Shown here in pieces: positions 39,166 to 47,934 of a DNA stretch of 64,000 nucleotides. The notes below the pieces were generated by a model. The model worked only from the letters and a program-made list of their open reading frames with translations. It did not search any database and was not told the origin of the DNA. The number at the start of each line of letters is the position of its first letter. Positions within the stretch are counted from its first letter, which is position 1. The position numbers and the translations under genes were made by a program. Source of the DNA: an uncultured Anaeroplasmataceae bacterium (GTDB lineage: Bacteria > Bacillota_I > Bacilli_A > Acholeplasmatales > Anaeroplasmataceae); the NCBI GenBank assembly GCA_947629825.1, contig CANRFF010000003.1, forward strand, positions 124,001-188,000, written 5' to 3'.

Positions 39166-40740
39166 ATGAGAAAAATGAAATGTCTGATTGCCGTGGGAAT
39201 CTTCTTCATCGGAATGATTCTTGTGGCGTGTACCAATAAAAATATTGATGTTTCCGGGACGATGTCCATTCAGGAATATACCTCATCTTTGAAAATCGAC
39301 TCTTCTTATCAGGATCCGAGTGAACAACTGACTCGGGAATTGGTGAAAATCAGCGTGCAGTTGAGTACGGACGGAGAAGACGTGGAGAAAAAAGACGTTA
39401 CGATCGATTTGGAAAAAATGGAAGGGGCAACGGTGGAATTTACTTCTTTGGACGTGGGAACGGAATATACGGTCGAACTGATTGCATATTATGACGGAGC
39501 GCACAAGAAATTGGATGCGCAAACGGTATCGACGCTTTCCCATGGGGAAACAGAAGAAGACCCGATTGAAATCCATACCGCTACGGATTTGAAAAATATG
39601 GATCGGGATCCGGACGCCTATTACAAACTGATGGCAGACATCGATTTCCAATCGGAAAGTCTGTCGGCCATTTTCAATACGTCGAATCCTTTTTTAGGAC
39701 ATTTCGACGGGAACGGAAAAAGCATTTCCAATGTTTTATTGGGATCGGAATCGACGTACAGCGGAATTTTCGGTGTGATTTCCGGGGAAGGAAAAAGCGA
39801 AAGTAAACAGGCCACCGTGAAGAATCTGAAGTTGAAAAACATCACGTATGATGCGGAACGCTCCAATCGGTATCTTGGGGCTTTGGCCGGAAAAATCGAA
39901 AATTGTGCGGTGGAATCCGTAACGGTGGAAAATGTCCGGTTCACTTGTCGGTGTTGGTCCTCTTCCACGATTATGGTGGGGGCTTTGGCCGGTTGGGCGG
40001 TCAATTCCACGATAAATCATATTATCGTTAAAGGAATCGAGTTGGAACTTCCCGTCGCAAGATTTCATGTATATGTGGGCGGTTTGATTGGTTCTTGCGA
40101 AGAAGTATCCATCGGCAATTCTTCCGTCGAAGGAACGATTTCGGCACAGATCACTCATACTTCCGTTAATGACGGATATGCTTATATCGGTGGTTTTGTC
40201 GGAGTGAACGATTCTGTGAAACCGATGAAAAACTGTTATGCCAAATGTGATATTACCGTTACCGAAGATTCGGTATATTCCGGTTATCGAAGTTATACGT
40301 CCTGCGTCGGCGGTTTTGTCGGTCGAAACTGGCGGAACAACTGTAATATCGACGGCTGTGCGGCCATTGGTCAAATGGATATCACGCTTTCTTTTGCCTA
40401 TACGGTTTATGTCGGTGGTTTTTACGGAGATTTGATTTTCGGCTCCGTTTTAAAGAATTGTTTTTATGTTCCCACCAAAGAGGGTCTGAAAGTGAGATTG
40501 ATGAGTGCGGAAGTATCGGACGACGAAAAAGAAGAAGGAATTACCAAACAGACCGCTTTTGTGGGATTGACCGTCGGTTATTGTGATGAGTATTCCATAC
40601 TGGATCATGTGTTTGCTTATCAGTCGTTATGGAGTGTCGTTCCCGAAGGATCCGACCAAAATCACATTACGGTTGCCGCTTCGGCGATCAGTTCGGATTT
40701 ATCGATATTGAGTGAATTTGTCCGAAGCGCCATTGTCTGA
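39166..40740 (+). CDS. Surface lipoprotein with GLUG-type repeats
   Basis: 524 residues from the ATG at 39166 (AAGGA 10 nt upstream); an in-frame TTG at 39142 is less likely. Signal peptide with lipobox LVAC (Cys about residue 23). Residues 30-120 look like a fibronectin-like beta domain (ATVEFTSLDVGTEYTVELIAYY). Then comes a repeat region with the GLUG pattern (GALAGKIENC, GALAGWAVNS, GGLIGSCEEVS, GGFVGVND, GGFVGRNW, GGFYGDL), each followed by a C-rich turn, predicted as a right-handed beta-helix. Such repeats are common in adhesins and IgA-protease-like surface proteins. No catalytic motif is seen; adhesion or scaffold role is inferred. Confidence 0.78.
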   Translation: MRKMKCLIAVGIFFIGMILVACTNKNIDVSGTMSIQEYTSSLKIDSSYQDPSEQLTRELVKISVQLSTDGEDVEKKDVTIDLEKMEGATVEFTSLDVGTEYTVELIAYYDGAHKKLDAQTVSTLSHGETEEDPIEIHTATDLKNMDRDPDAYYKLMADIDFQSESLSAIFNTSNPFLGHFDGNGKSISNVLLGSESTYSGIFGVISGEGKSESKQATVKNLKLKNITYDAERSNRYLGALAGKIENCAVESVTVENVRFTCRCWSSSTIMVGALAGWAVNSTINHIIVKGIELELPVARFHVYVGGLIGSCEEVSIGNSSVEGTISAQITHTSVNDGYAYIGGFVGVNDSVKPMKNCYAKCDITVTEDSVYSGYRSYTSCVGGFVGRNWRNNCNIDGCAAIGQMDITLSFAYTVYVGGFYGDLIFGSVLKNCFYVPTKEGLKVRLMSAEVSDDEKEEGITKQTAFVGLTVGYCDEYSILDHVFAYQSLWSVVPEGSDQNHITVAASAISSDLSILSEFVRSAIV

Positions 40741-40770
40741 AAAATCTTCGGAATCAAAGGAGATGAAAAA

Positions 40771-42099
40771 ATGGGATTGATGATTTATAATTCTTTATCG
40801 GGAAAAGTGGAAGAATTTCAACCGATTCATCCCGGGAAAGTGCAAATGTATGTGTGCGGACCGACCGTTTACAGTTATCTTCATATCGGGAATGCCCGTC
40901 CCATTGTTTTTTACGATATTTTGAAAAATTATTTAACATTTTTGGGCTATCAGGTCACATATGCTTCTAATGTTACGGACGTGGATGACAAAATCATTCA
41001 AGCCGCCATTCGTCAAAACAAAACCGAAAAAGAAATCGCAGAGTTCTACGAACAGGCATATTATGAGGCGATCGAAAAAGTGGGAAGTCATTTGCCGGAT
41101 TTGATTCCGCATGCGACGGATTACGTTGCGGATATGATTGACTTTATCCGGAAGTTATTGGAAGAAGGATATGCTTATGAAGTCGACGGCGATGTTTTTT
41201 TCCGGGTTCGGAAAATTTCCGATTACGGCTGTCTTTCCAAACAGGTTCGGGAAGAGTTGGAACAGGGGGCTCGGATTTCGGTCAATGATAAAAAAGAAGA
41301 TCCGTTGGATTTTGCGTTGTGGAAAAAGACGGAAGTGGGAATTCAGTGGGATTCTCCTTTCGGCAAAGGTCGCCCGGGTTGGCATACCGAATGTGTGGTG
41401 ATGAACCACCGGTTGTTCGGCGGTCCGATTGATATTCACGGCGGCGGAATGGATTTGAAATTTCCGCATCACGAAAACGAGATTGCCCAGTGCAATGCGT
41501 TATATCATCATCATCTTGCGAAGTACTGGATGCATGTGGGAAGAGTGGATTTCGAGGGACAGAAAATGTCCAAATCCAAAGGGAACGTCATATCCGTGAA
41601 AGATTTTGAGAATACTAAAGTCGGAATGATCGTGAGAATGATTTTGGGTTTTACTCCGTATCGGAATAATTTTTCTTATTCCCAACAATTATATGAACAA
41701 TATGAAAAGATGTTCGATAAATGGCAACGGACTTATCGTCAGGGACTTTACGAACTTCAGGAAAAAGAACTTCATAACGATGCGGTCTGTCAGGAAGATT
41801 TGGCGGAATTCGAAAAATGGATGAATCAGGATTTGAATGTACAGAATGTTTTGACTTTATTGGAACGAATGATGAAAGAATTGAACTTGGCTCTTCGGGC
41901 AAAAAAGATCGAAGAGATTGCGATGAAATGGAATACGATCGATCGGATTCTTAAAGTATTCGGCATTTGTCTATTCGTAGAGCCGATGACGGAAGAGCAG
42001 TTAAACGTTTATCGTTTATGGTTGAAATGTCGTGAAGAAAAGAACTTTACGCAAGCAGATATTTATCGGAATCAACTGGTAGAGTGGGGAATGATTTAA
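40771..42099 (+). CDS. cysS: Cysteinyl-tRNA synthetase
   Basis: 442 residues, slightly short for the family. Class I synthetase: HIGNARP (HIGH motif) near residue 32, KMSKSKGN, and zinc ligands (the Cys in YVCGPTVYS, Cys in GWHTECVVM, and HHENE). Charges tRNA-Cys. AAAGGAGATG precedes the ATG. No T-box leader is present in the 30-nt gap upstream. The shortening is in the C-terminal part. Confidence 0.95.
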   Translation: MGLMIYNSLSGKVEEFQPIHPGKVQMYVCGPTVYSYLHIGNARPIVFYDILKNYLTFLGYQVTYASNVTDVDDKIIQAAIRQNKTEKEIAEFYEQAYYEAIEKVGSHLPDLIPHATDYVADMIDFIRKLLEEGYAYEVDGDVFFRVRKISDYGCLSKQVREELEQGARISVNDKKEDPLDFALWKKTEVGIQWDSPFGKGRPGWHTECVVMNHRLFGGPIDIHGGGMDLKFPHHENEIAQCNALYHHHLAKYWMHVGRVDFEGQKMSKSKGNVISVKDFENTKVGMIVRMILGFTPYRNNFSYSQQLYEQYEKMFDKWQRTYRQGLYELQEKELHNDAVCQEDLAEFEKWMNQDLNVQNVLTLLERMMKELNLALRAKKIEEIAMKWNTIDRILKVFGICLFVEPMTEEQLNVYRLWLKCREEKNFTQADIYRNQLVEWGMI

Positions 42100-42131
42100 A
42101 GAAAATATCTGTGTCAAAAGGAGGTATAAAA

Positions 42132-45100
42132 ATGGCTAATTTTGATGAGAAAAATATTTTTGCGAAAAAGCAGAATCCCGTTTCGGAACCGGCCGAAAAG
42201 CCTGTTGAAGAACAGCCTTCTGTAAAAGAAGAAACGCCGGAACCGGTTTCGGAAGAACCTTCCGTTTCTGAAACGGAGACGACTTCTGAAAGCGATGAGA
42301 GTATGACGGTCATCGGAGAAGAATTGCTGGAATCCGAAAAATTGCAGAAGAAAAGAGAGCGTCAGGCCGCAAAAGAGAAGAAACTGCAGGAAAAAACACG
42401 TGAAAAAATGATTCAGACTCATCGAAAAGAGTTGAAGAAGAATCCGGAAAACATCAAACGGTACGAAACGGATGTCGAAAGCGGTTTGCCGGACGACATT
42501 GTGGAAAAAAGAGTTTTTGATAATTTGTTGAATACATCCAAAAAAGGTTCTACCAAATCCATCAAGAAAATTATTTTTTCCAATATCTTTACGTTTTTCA
42601 ATATCGTAACCATTTCCATTGCGGTATGGTTGATGACCGTACAGGCGTGGACCGATCTGGTATTTCTGGTCATTGTCACGGCGAATGTGGTGATTGGAAT
42701 TTATCAGGAAATCAAAGCGAAAAAAGCGATTGATCGGTTGTCGTTGATTTCCGCTCCGACCACTCATGTGGTTCGTGGAGGAAACGAACAGGAAATCAAT
42801 GTCGAAGACGTGGTTTTAGATGATATTCTGGTATTGAAAAGCGGAAACCAGATCTGTGCGGACAGTATCGTTGTCCAAGGAAACGTCGAAGTCAACGAAT
42901 CGTTGTTGACCGGAGAAAGCGACTCGGTTATCAAGAAAAAAGGCGATTTGTTGTTTTCGGGTTCTTTTGTGGTTTCCGGAAATTGCAAAGCCCGTGTCGA
43001 TAAAGTCGGAAAAGAAAATTATATCGAAAAACTATCCGATCAAGCGAAAAAATATCAGAAACCGAAATCGGATTTATTGAAGTCTTTGAATTTGATTATT
43101 ATCGTCATGGCTTCTTTGATTATTCCGATTGGGGTTACTCTGTTTTGTTTACAATATTTTGCCAACCATATCGATTATGTCACCTGTGTTCGGAAGACGG
43201 CAGGAGCAATGGTCGGAATGATTCCTTCGGGGTTGTGGTTATTGACTTCCGTGGCTCTGTTTGTCGGAATTATCCGCTTGTCGCAGAAAAATGTTCTGGT
43301 TCAGGAATTGTATTGTATCGAGATGCTTGCGCGCGTCAACGTATTGTGTTTGGATAAAACGGGAACGATTACGGACGGCACCATGAGTGTCAAAGAAGTG
43401 ATCGACTTTAATACGCTATACGGTTTGTCCACCAAAAATATCATATCGGCGATGTTGAATGCGCTCAACGAGTCGAATTTGACGGCACAGGCACTGGAAA
43501 CCAAATTCGGATTGAATAAACGAATGAAACATATTGCGACGATTCCGTTCAATTCCCAAAGAAAATTCAATGCGGTTACTTTTGACAAAATGGGAACTTT
43601 TGCGTTGGGGGCACCGGAATTCGTGTTGAAAGACAATTATGCGATTGTTCATAAGGAAGTCGACAAATATGCTTCTATGGGATATCGTGTTCTGAGTTTG
43701 GCTCATTTCAACGGAATGATTGAAAACAATCAGTTGCCGAAGAGCAATCCGGAAATTATATCGCTCATTTTAATCGAGGACAATATTCGTCCGGATGCGA
43801 TTGAAACGATTGACTATTTCAAAAAGAGCGGTGTGGAAGTTCGTGTGATTTCGGGAGATAATCCGATTACGGTTTCCAAGATTTCCGAACGGGCGGGCAT
43901 CGAAAATGCCGATCAGTATATTTCTTTGGACGGACTTTCCGATATGGAAGTGGAAAGAGCCGCTTTGAAATATACGGTGTTCGGACGGGTATCGCCTTCC
44001 CAAAAGAAACTATTGGTAACAACGCTCAAAAGTGCCGGAAAGACCGTCGCCATGACCGGAGACGGTGTCAACGATATTTTGGCGTTGAAAGAAGCGGACT
44101 GCAGTATTGCGATTGCTTCCGGAAGCGAAGCGGCCCGGAATGTTTCCCATTTGGTTTTGTTGGATTCCAATTTCGGATCGATGCCGAAAGTGGTTTCCGA
44201 GGGAAGAAGAGTCATCAATAATGTCAGCAGCGTTGCGGCTTTATTCTTAACGAAGACGATTTTCTCTTTGTTGTTGGCCATTCAAGCGATGTTGTCCCGA
44301 GGGGTTTATCCGATTTCGACCAATCAACTGATTATGATCGATTTGTTTGCGATTGGAATTCCGTCGTTCTTCTTGGCACTGGAGCCGAACAACAACGAGG
44401 TTCGCGGTAAATTCCTGAGTAATGTCATCAAAGGGGCTTTGCCGGGGGCATTGACCATTTTGATTATTTCGTTACTGGTTTTCTTGTTGTCGGAAAGTTT
44501 GGATTTGGACAGCATTTCCCTTTCTACGATTATTGTCATAGCGGCAACGTATACCTGTCTTATGGTTCTGTTTAAAGTATGTAAACCATTAAATACGTTA
44601 CGGCGAATCTTATGTATCGGTTGTTTCGGGGCTTCTTTGATTATTTCGGTATTGTTACCGCAGTTTTTGGAATTGAGACCGTTGGTGCACTTTTCTCAAT
44701 ATTATTCGACCAATCTCCAACAAGAGATTATGACGTCGTATCCGAGTGTGGAAATCAGCCGGGAATATTATTATGTTTTCGACGGAAAAGTAACGGAATT
44801 TCAAAAAACCGCTGCCCAAAGAAATATCAATGTGTCCAGTCAATATGATGCGGAAAACGGGAAATACACTTATGTTCTGAACGGAACAAATATTTACGAA
44901 GATGTCGTTATTCCGCAGATTTCCCTGACGTCCGGCGGAAATATCGTTTTGGGCGGATATGAAACGTTTTTGCTCAATAATCCGGTGGAAAATTCCGTTA
45001 CGCTCGAAGAAAATAAAGAATATCTGATTTACGAAGATCACTTTGAAAAGAACTTCTGTATCGACGAAGACGGAAAATTATATTATAAAGTGATCGGCTT

Positions 45101-46004
45101 TGACGAAACGACGAAAACGAACAAAGAAATTTTACTGGCGGTCATGAGAACCTTGACGGATACCTCTTCGTATTATAATTTTTACAATAAGTACGGAGAA
45201 ACCAAAACGAAAGACGTTCAGGTATGTCTGATGCCGAAAGTGGAACTGAATAACGACGAATTGTTGGTAACGACGTTCAATTCCAGCATTCAGTCTTCCA
45301 GTATGGACTATACGTTCAAGACCAATGTCAGTGGCAATTTAACATTGAAAATCGATACGAAGACACTGGAGTTGTTGGTTAACGGAAAACCATTGACGTA
45401 TCTTTTGGAAGACGGCGTTCGTACGGATACATTTAAAATTCAAATGCCTACGTTCTCTTTCAAAGAAGATCGACGGATTTTAATCAATGGAATCGATACG
45501 CAAATTCCGGCAAATACGTTCGGAATTCAAAGTCCGATCGATGCAAACGGGAATGTGGCGGATTATTCCAAGTTGAAAGTCGTTCCGTATGATTCTTTGT
45601 ATTATATTACGAATAATTCCAGTTCTTCGATTTTCGGAGAATCCAATAGTAACGTGAGATTGTCTCATCCGGAATTGTGTCCGGAAATTTCGGTAACGGA
45701 AGCCGGAAATTATATTATCGACGGATATTATACGGAATTCAAATCCAATTCCCGACTGTTGAATCCGAAAGTAGACAACAATTATTATCTGATTTTGGGC
45801 GATGTGAAAACGGATTATCGGATTTCTCCTTCGACCATTACGGTTACCAACAGCGGCTTGGTTCAGGAATTGTCCACTCCGGCCAAAATTTTCTTGGTGA
45901 TGTTGTGTTTGTTGGCAGTACCTCTGATGAAAATTTTCCAAGCAGCTGTTCCGTGGATCAAAAAGCAAGTCAAATGGGTGCAGAAAATCTTATCTAAATT
46001 CTGA
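42132..46004 (+). CDS. P-type cation ATPase with large extracytoplasmic insert before the last helix
   Basis: 1290 residues from the ATG at 42132 (AAAGGAGG upstream; an in-frame ATG at 42084 overlaps cysS and is rejected). The first 130 residues are an acidic, Pro/Ser-rich then charged coiled region. The ATPase core is complete: LTGES (about 260), IPSGLW in M4, phosphorylation site DKTGT (about 408), GDNPIT, and TGDGVND (about 642). The pattern fits the CtpE/YfgQ-like branch, probably calcium or another cation. After the ninth helix (ending near 847) come about 400 residues of beta-rich sequence, outside the membrane by topology, then a final helix (PAKIFLVMLCLLAVPLMKIF) and a basic tail. The insert has at least three related modules (PQISLTSGGNIVLGG, PEISVTEAGNYIIDG, and PTFSFKEDRRILING). 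Confidence 0.88.
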   Translation: MANFDEKNIFAKKQNPVSEPAEKPVEEQPSVKEETPEPVSEEPSVSETETTSESDESMTVIGEELLESEKLQKKRERQAAKEKKLQEKTREKMIQTHRKELKKNPENIKRYETDVESGLPDDIVEKRVFDNLLNTSKKGSTKSIKKIIFSNIFTFFNIVTISIAVWLMTVQAWTDLVFLVIVTANVVIGIYQEIKAKKAIDRLSLISAPTTHVVRGGNEQEINVEDVVLDDILVLKSGNQICADSIVVQGNVEVNESLLTGESDSVIKKKGDLLFSGSFVVSGNCKARVDKVGKENYIEKLSDQAKKYQKPKSDLLKSLNLIIIVMASLIIPIGVTLFCLQYFANHIDYVTCVRKTAGAMVGMIPSGLWLLTSVALFVGIIRLSQKNVLVQELYCIEMLARVNVLCLDKTGTITDGTMSVKEVIDFNTLYGLSTKNIISAMLNALNESNLTAQALETKFGLNKRMKHIATIPFNSQRKFNAVTFDKMGTFALGAPEFVLKDNYAIVHKEVDKYASMGYRVLSLAHFNGMIENNQLPKSNPEIISLILIEDNIRPDAIETIDYFKKSGVEVRVISGDNPITVSKISERAGIENADQYISLDGLSDMEVERAALKYTVFGRVSPSQKKLLVTTLKSAGKTVAMTGDGVNDILALKEADCSIAIASGSEAARNVSHLVLLDSNFGSMPKVVSEGRRVINNVSSVAALFLTKTIFSLLLAIQAMLSRGVYPISTNQLIMIDLFAIGIPSFFLALEPNNNEVRGKFLSNVIKGALPGALTILIISLLVFLLSESLDLDSISLSTIIVIAATYTCLMVLFKVCKPLNTLRRILCIGCFGASLIISVLLPQFLELRPLVHFSQYYSTNLQQEIMTSYPSVEISREYYYVFDGKVTEFQKTAAQRNINVSSQYDAENGKYTYVLNGTNIYEDVVIPQISLTSGGNIVLGGYETFLLNNPVENSVTLEENKEYLIYEDHFEKNFCIDEDGKLYYKVIGFDETTKTNKEILLAVMRTLTDTSSYYNFYNKYGETKTKDVQVCLMPKVELNNDELLVTTFNSSIQSSSMDYTFKTNVSGNLTLKIDTKTLELLVNGKPLTYLLEDGVRTDTFKIQMPTFSFKEDRRILINGIDTQIPANTFGIQSPIDANGNVADYSKLKVVPYDSLYYITNNSSSSIFGESNSNVRLSHPELCPEISVTEAGNYIIDGYYTEFKSNSRLLNPKVDNNYYLILGDVKTDYRISPSTITVTNSGLVQELSTPAKIFLVMLCLLAVPLMKIFQAAVPWIKKQVKWVQKILSKF

Positions 46005-46065
46005 AAATTTGTTTCTTTTGTTATAAATTGTCTTTCTTTGTCTCACACTATACTTGGGTGATAGT

Positions 46066-46230
46066 TTGATACCGAAGACGAAAGAAGAAGAAAATCTGGA
46101 ACGAATCCGAAGAATGAATATCGTTCGTCAGCAACTGGTCATTTCCGATCAGTTTTACGATGAAGAGATTGCGAATGAATTTTATTTGTTGGCACCGGTA
46201 GACATCAATGATATGTATAATCAGAATTAG
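46066..46230 (+). CDS. Small hypothetical protein, 54 aa
   Basis: TTG start at 46066 with GGGTGAT just upstream; an alternative TTG at 46054 has none. The product is acidic and charged (IPKTKEEENLERIRRMN ... YDEEIANEFYLLAPVDIND). Support: codon choice like its neighbours, a ribosome binding site, and a strong terminator whose stem begins at its stop codon, as for other genes here. Function unknown. Confidence 0.55.
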   Translation: MIPKTKEEENLERIRRMNIVRQQLVISDQFYDEEIANEFYLLAPVDINDMYNQN

Positions 46231-46256
46231 CGGGAATCGGATATTCCCGCTTTTTT
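46230..46256 (+). terminator. Terminator after the 54-aa ORF
   Basis: GCGGGAAT (46230-46237) / ATTCCCGC (46243-46250), 5-nt loop, six T. Also ends transcription from the P-type ATPase gene. Confidence 0.9.
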
Positions 46257-46291
46257 ATTGAAAAACAAATATTTTTCACTTCCTTTATGGG

Positions 46292-46320
46292 TTGTAAAAA
46301 AAAACAAAATGGATTATAAT
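46292..46320 (+). promoter_or_regulatory. Promoter of fba
   Basis: TTGTAA (46292-46297), 17-bp spacer that is mostly A, TATAAT (46315-46320). Confidence 0.78.
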
Positions 46321-46358
46321 AATATATAAACAGATACAATTAGGAGGATAAATTTCAT

Positions 46359-47228
46359 ATGCCATTAGTAAATGTAAAAGATATGATGGAAAAGGCCAGA
46401 AAAGGCCACTATGCCGTAGGTGCATTCAATATCAACAATCTTGAATGGACAAAATCGATTCTTCAAACGGCAGAAGAATTAAAAGCTCCGGTCATTTTGG
46501 GAGTTTCCGAAGGAGCCAACAAATATATGACCGGATACAAAGTAGTAGCGGATATGGTAAAAGCAATGATCGAAACGTTGAATATTACCGTTCCCGTTGC
46601 GCTTCATCTGGATCACGGAACGTATGAGGGAGCTCAAAAAGCATTGGCTGCCGGATACTCTTCGGTTATGTTTGACGGATCTCATTACAGCATTGAAGAA
46701 AATGTAGAAAAGACCAAAGAGATCGTTGCGCTTGCCAAGAAAATGCATGCGACGGTAGAAGCCGAAGTCGGATCCATCGGTGGTGAAGAAGACGGAGTTA
46801 CCGGACGGGGAGAAGTCGCAGATCCGAATCAATGTAAAATGATTGCCGATTTGGGAATCGATATGTTGGCTGCCGGAATCGGAAATATTCACGGACAATA
46901 TCCGGCAAATTGGCAAGGATTGGATTTCGAAACGTTGGCGGAAATCAAGAAAGTTTGCGGAGATATGCCGTTGGTATTGCATGGCGGAACGGGAATTCCG
47001 GAACATATGATCAAAAAAGCAATTTCTTTGGGCGTATGTAAAATCAATGTCAATACGGAATGTCAGTTGGCATTCGCATCGGCTACGAGAGCCTATATCG
47101 AAGCCGGAAAAGATCGCGAAAAGAAAGGCTTTGACCCACGGAAACTGTTGGCACCGGGTGCGGAAGCAATCAAACAAACCGTTCGTGAAAAAATGGAAAT
47201 GTTCGGTTGTATCGGAAAAGCAGAATAA
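46359..47228 (+). CDS. fba: Class II fructose-bisphosphate aldolase
   Basis: 289 residues. Cleaves fructose 1,6-bisphosphate into two triose phosphates in glycolysis. Zinc and substrate sites: LHLDHG near residue 85, VEAEVGSIGGEEDG, GNIHGQYP and LHGGTGIP, with INVNTE at the phosphate site. TAGGAGGA precedes the ATG. The single, A-rich-spacer promoter suggests high expression. Confidence 0.95.
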   Translation: MPLVNVKDMMEKARKGHYAVGAFNINNLEWTKSILQTAEELKAPVILGVSEGANKYMTGYKVVADMVKAMIETLNITVPVALHLDHGTYEGAQKALAAGYSSVMFDGSHYSIEENVEKTKEIVALAKKMHATVEAEVGSIGGEEDGVTGRGEVADPNQCKMIADLGIDMLAAGIGNIHGQYPANWQGLDFETLAEIKKVCGDMPLVLHGGTGIPEHMIKKAISLGVCKINVNTECQLAFASATRAYIEAGKDREKKGFDPRKLLAPGAEAIKQTVREKMEMFGCIGKAE

Positions 47229-47279
47229 ATACGAAAAAGGACGATTTTATCGCCCTTTCGTTTATATGGAGGTAAAATG

Positions 47280-47918
47280 ATGAAAATTGCGCTGATCAAT
47301 GAAAATTCTCAGGCAAATAAAAACGAATTGATCTATAAAACACTGAGTCGGGTTGCCGGCAAATACGGACATGAAGTGTACAATTACGGAATGTTTGACG
47401 AAACCGACACTCCTTTGACCTATGTTCAAAACGGCTTGTTGGCAGCGATTCTCTTGAATTCCGGTGCCGCTGATTTTGTGGTAACGGGGTGCGGAACGGG
47501 AAGCGGAGCGATGCTTGCGTGCAATTCTTTTCCGAAAGTACTTTGCGGATTGATTGTCGATCCGTCGGACGCTTATCTGTTTGCGCAAATCAATGACGGA
47601 AACTGTGCCGCCTTTCCTTTTGCCAAAGGATTTGGTTGGGGAGCCGAACTCAATCTGGAATATTGTTTCGAAAAGTTATTCGGAACTCCGACGGGACAAG
47701 GATATCCGAAAGAAAGAGCGATTCCGGAACAAACGAACAAACGGATTTTGGATTCCGTCAAAGAAATTTCCCATACTCCGATGATCGAAATTCTGAAAAG
47801 AATCGATGCCGATTTTTTACGGGCGACCATTCATCGGAATTCTTTTGAAAAATTCTTTTTCGAAAATGCCAAAGATCCGGAAATCAAAGAATACTGTCGA
47901 CAAGTTCTCGAACGATAA
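47280..47918 (+). CDS. RpiB/LacAB-type sugar-phosphate isomerase with C-terminal extension
   Basis: 212 residues from the second of two adjacent ATGs (GGAGGT is better spaced for 47280). The first 140 residues follow the RpiB fold: MKIALINENSQANKNE, then GADFVVTGCGTGSGAMLACN, where the Cys of TGCGTG corresponds to the catalytic Cys of RpiB, and KVLCGLIVDPSDAYLF. RpiB proteins are usually near 150 residues; here about 60 more follow. It likely isomerises a sugar phosphate; which one cannot be told. It lies 51 nt after fba. Confidence 0.78.
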   Translation: MKIALINENSQANKNELIYKTLSRVAGKYGHEVYNYGMFDETDTPLTYVQNGLLAAILLNSGAADFVVTGCGTGSGAMLACNSFPKVLCGLIVDPSDAYLFAQINDGNCAAFPFAKGFGWGAELNLEYCFEKLFGTPTGQGYPKERAIPEQTNKRILDSVKEISHTPMIEILKRIDADFLRATIHRNSFEKFFFENAKDPEIKEYCRQVLER

Positions 47919-47934
47919 AACGGAAGTGATGTCT

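Noticed and set aside
40741-40770. T-box riboswitch before cysS or lysS
   Set aside because: The gap before cysS is only 30 nt and the region before lysS (51090-51313) shows no T-box sequence or terminator/antiterminator pair.
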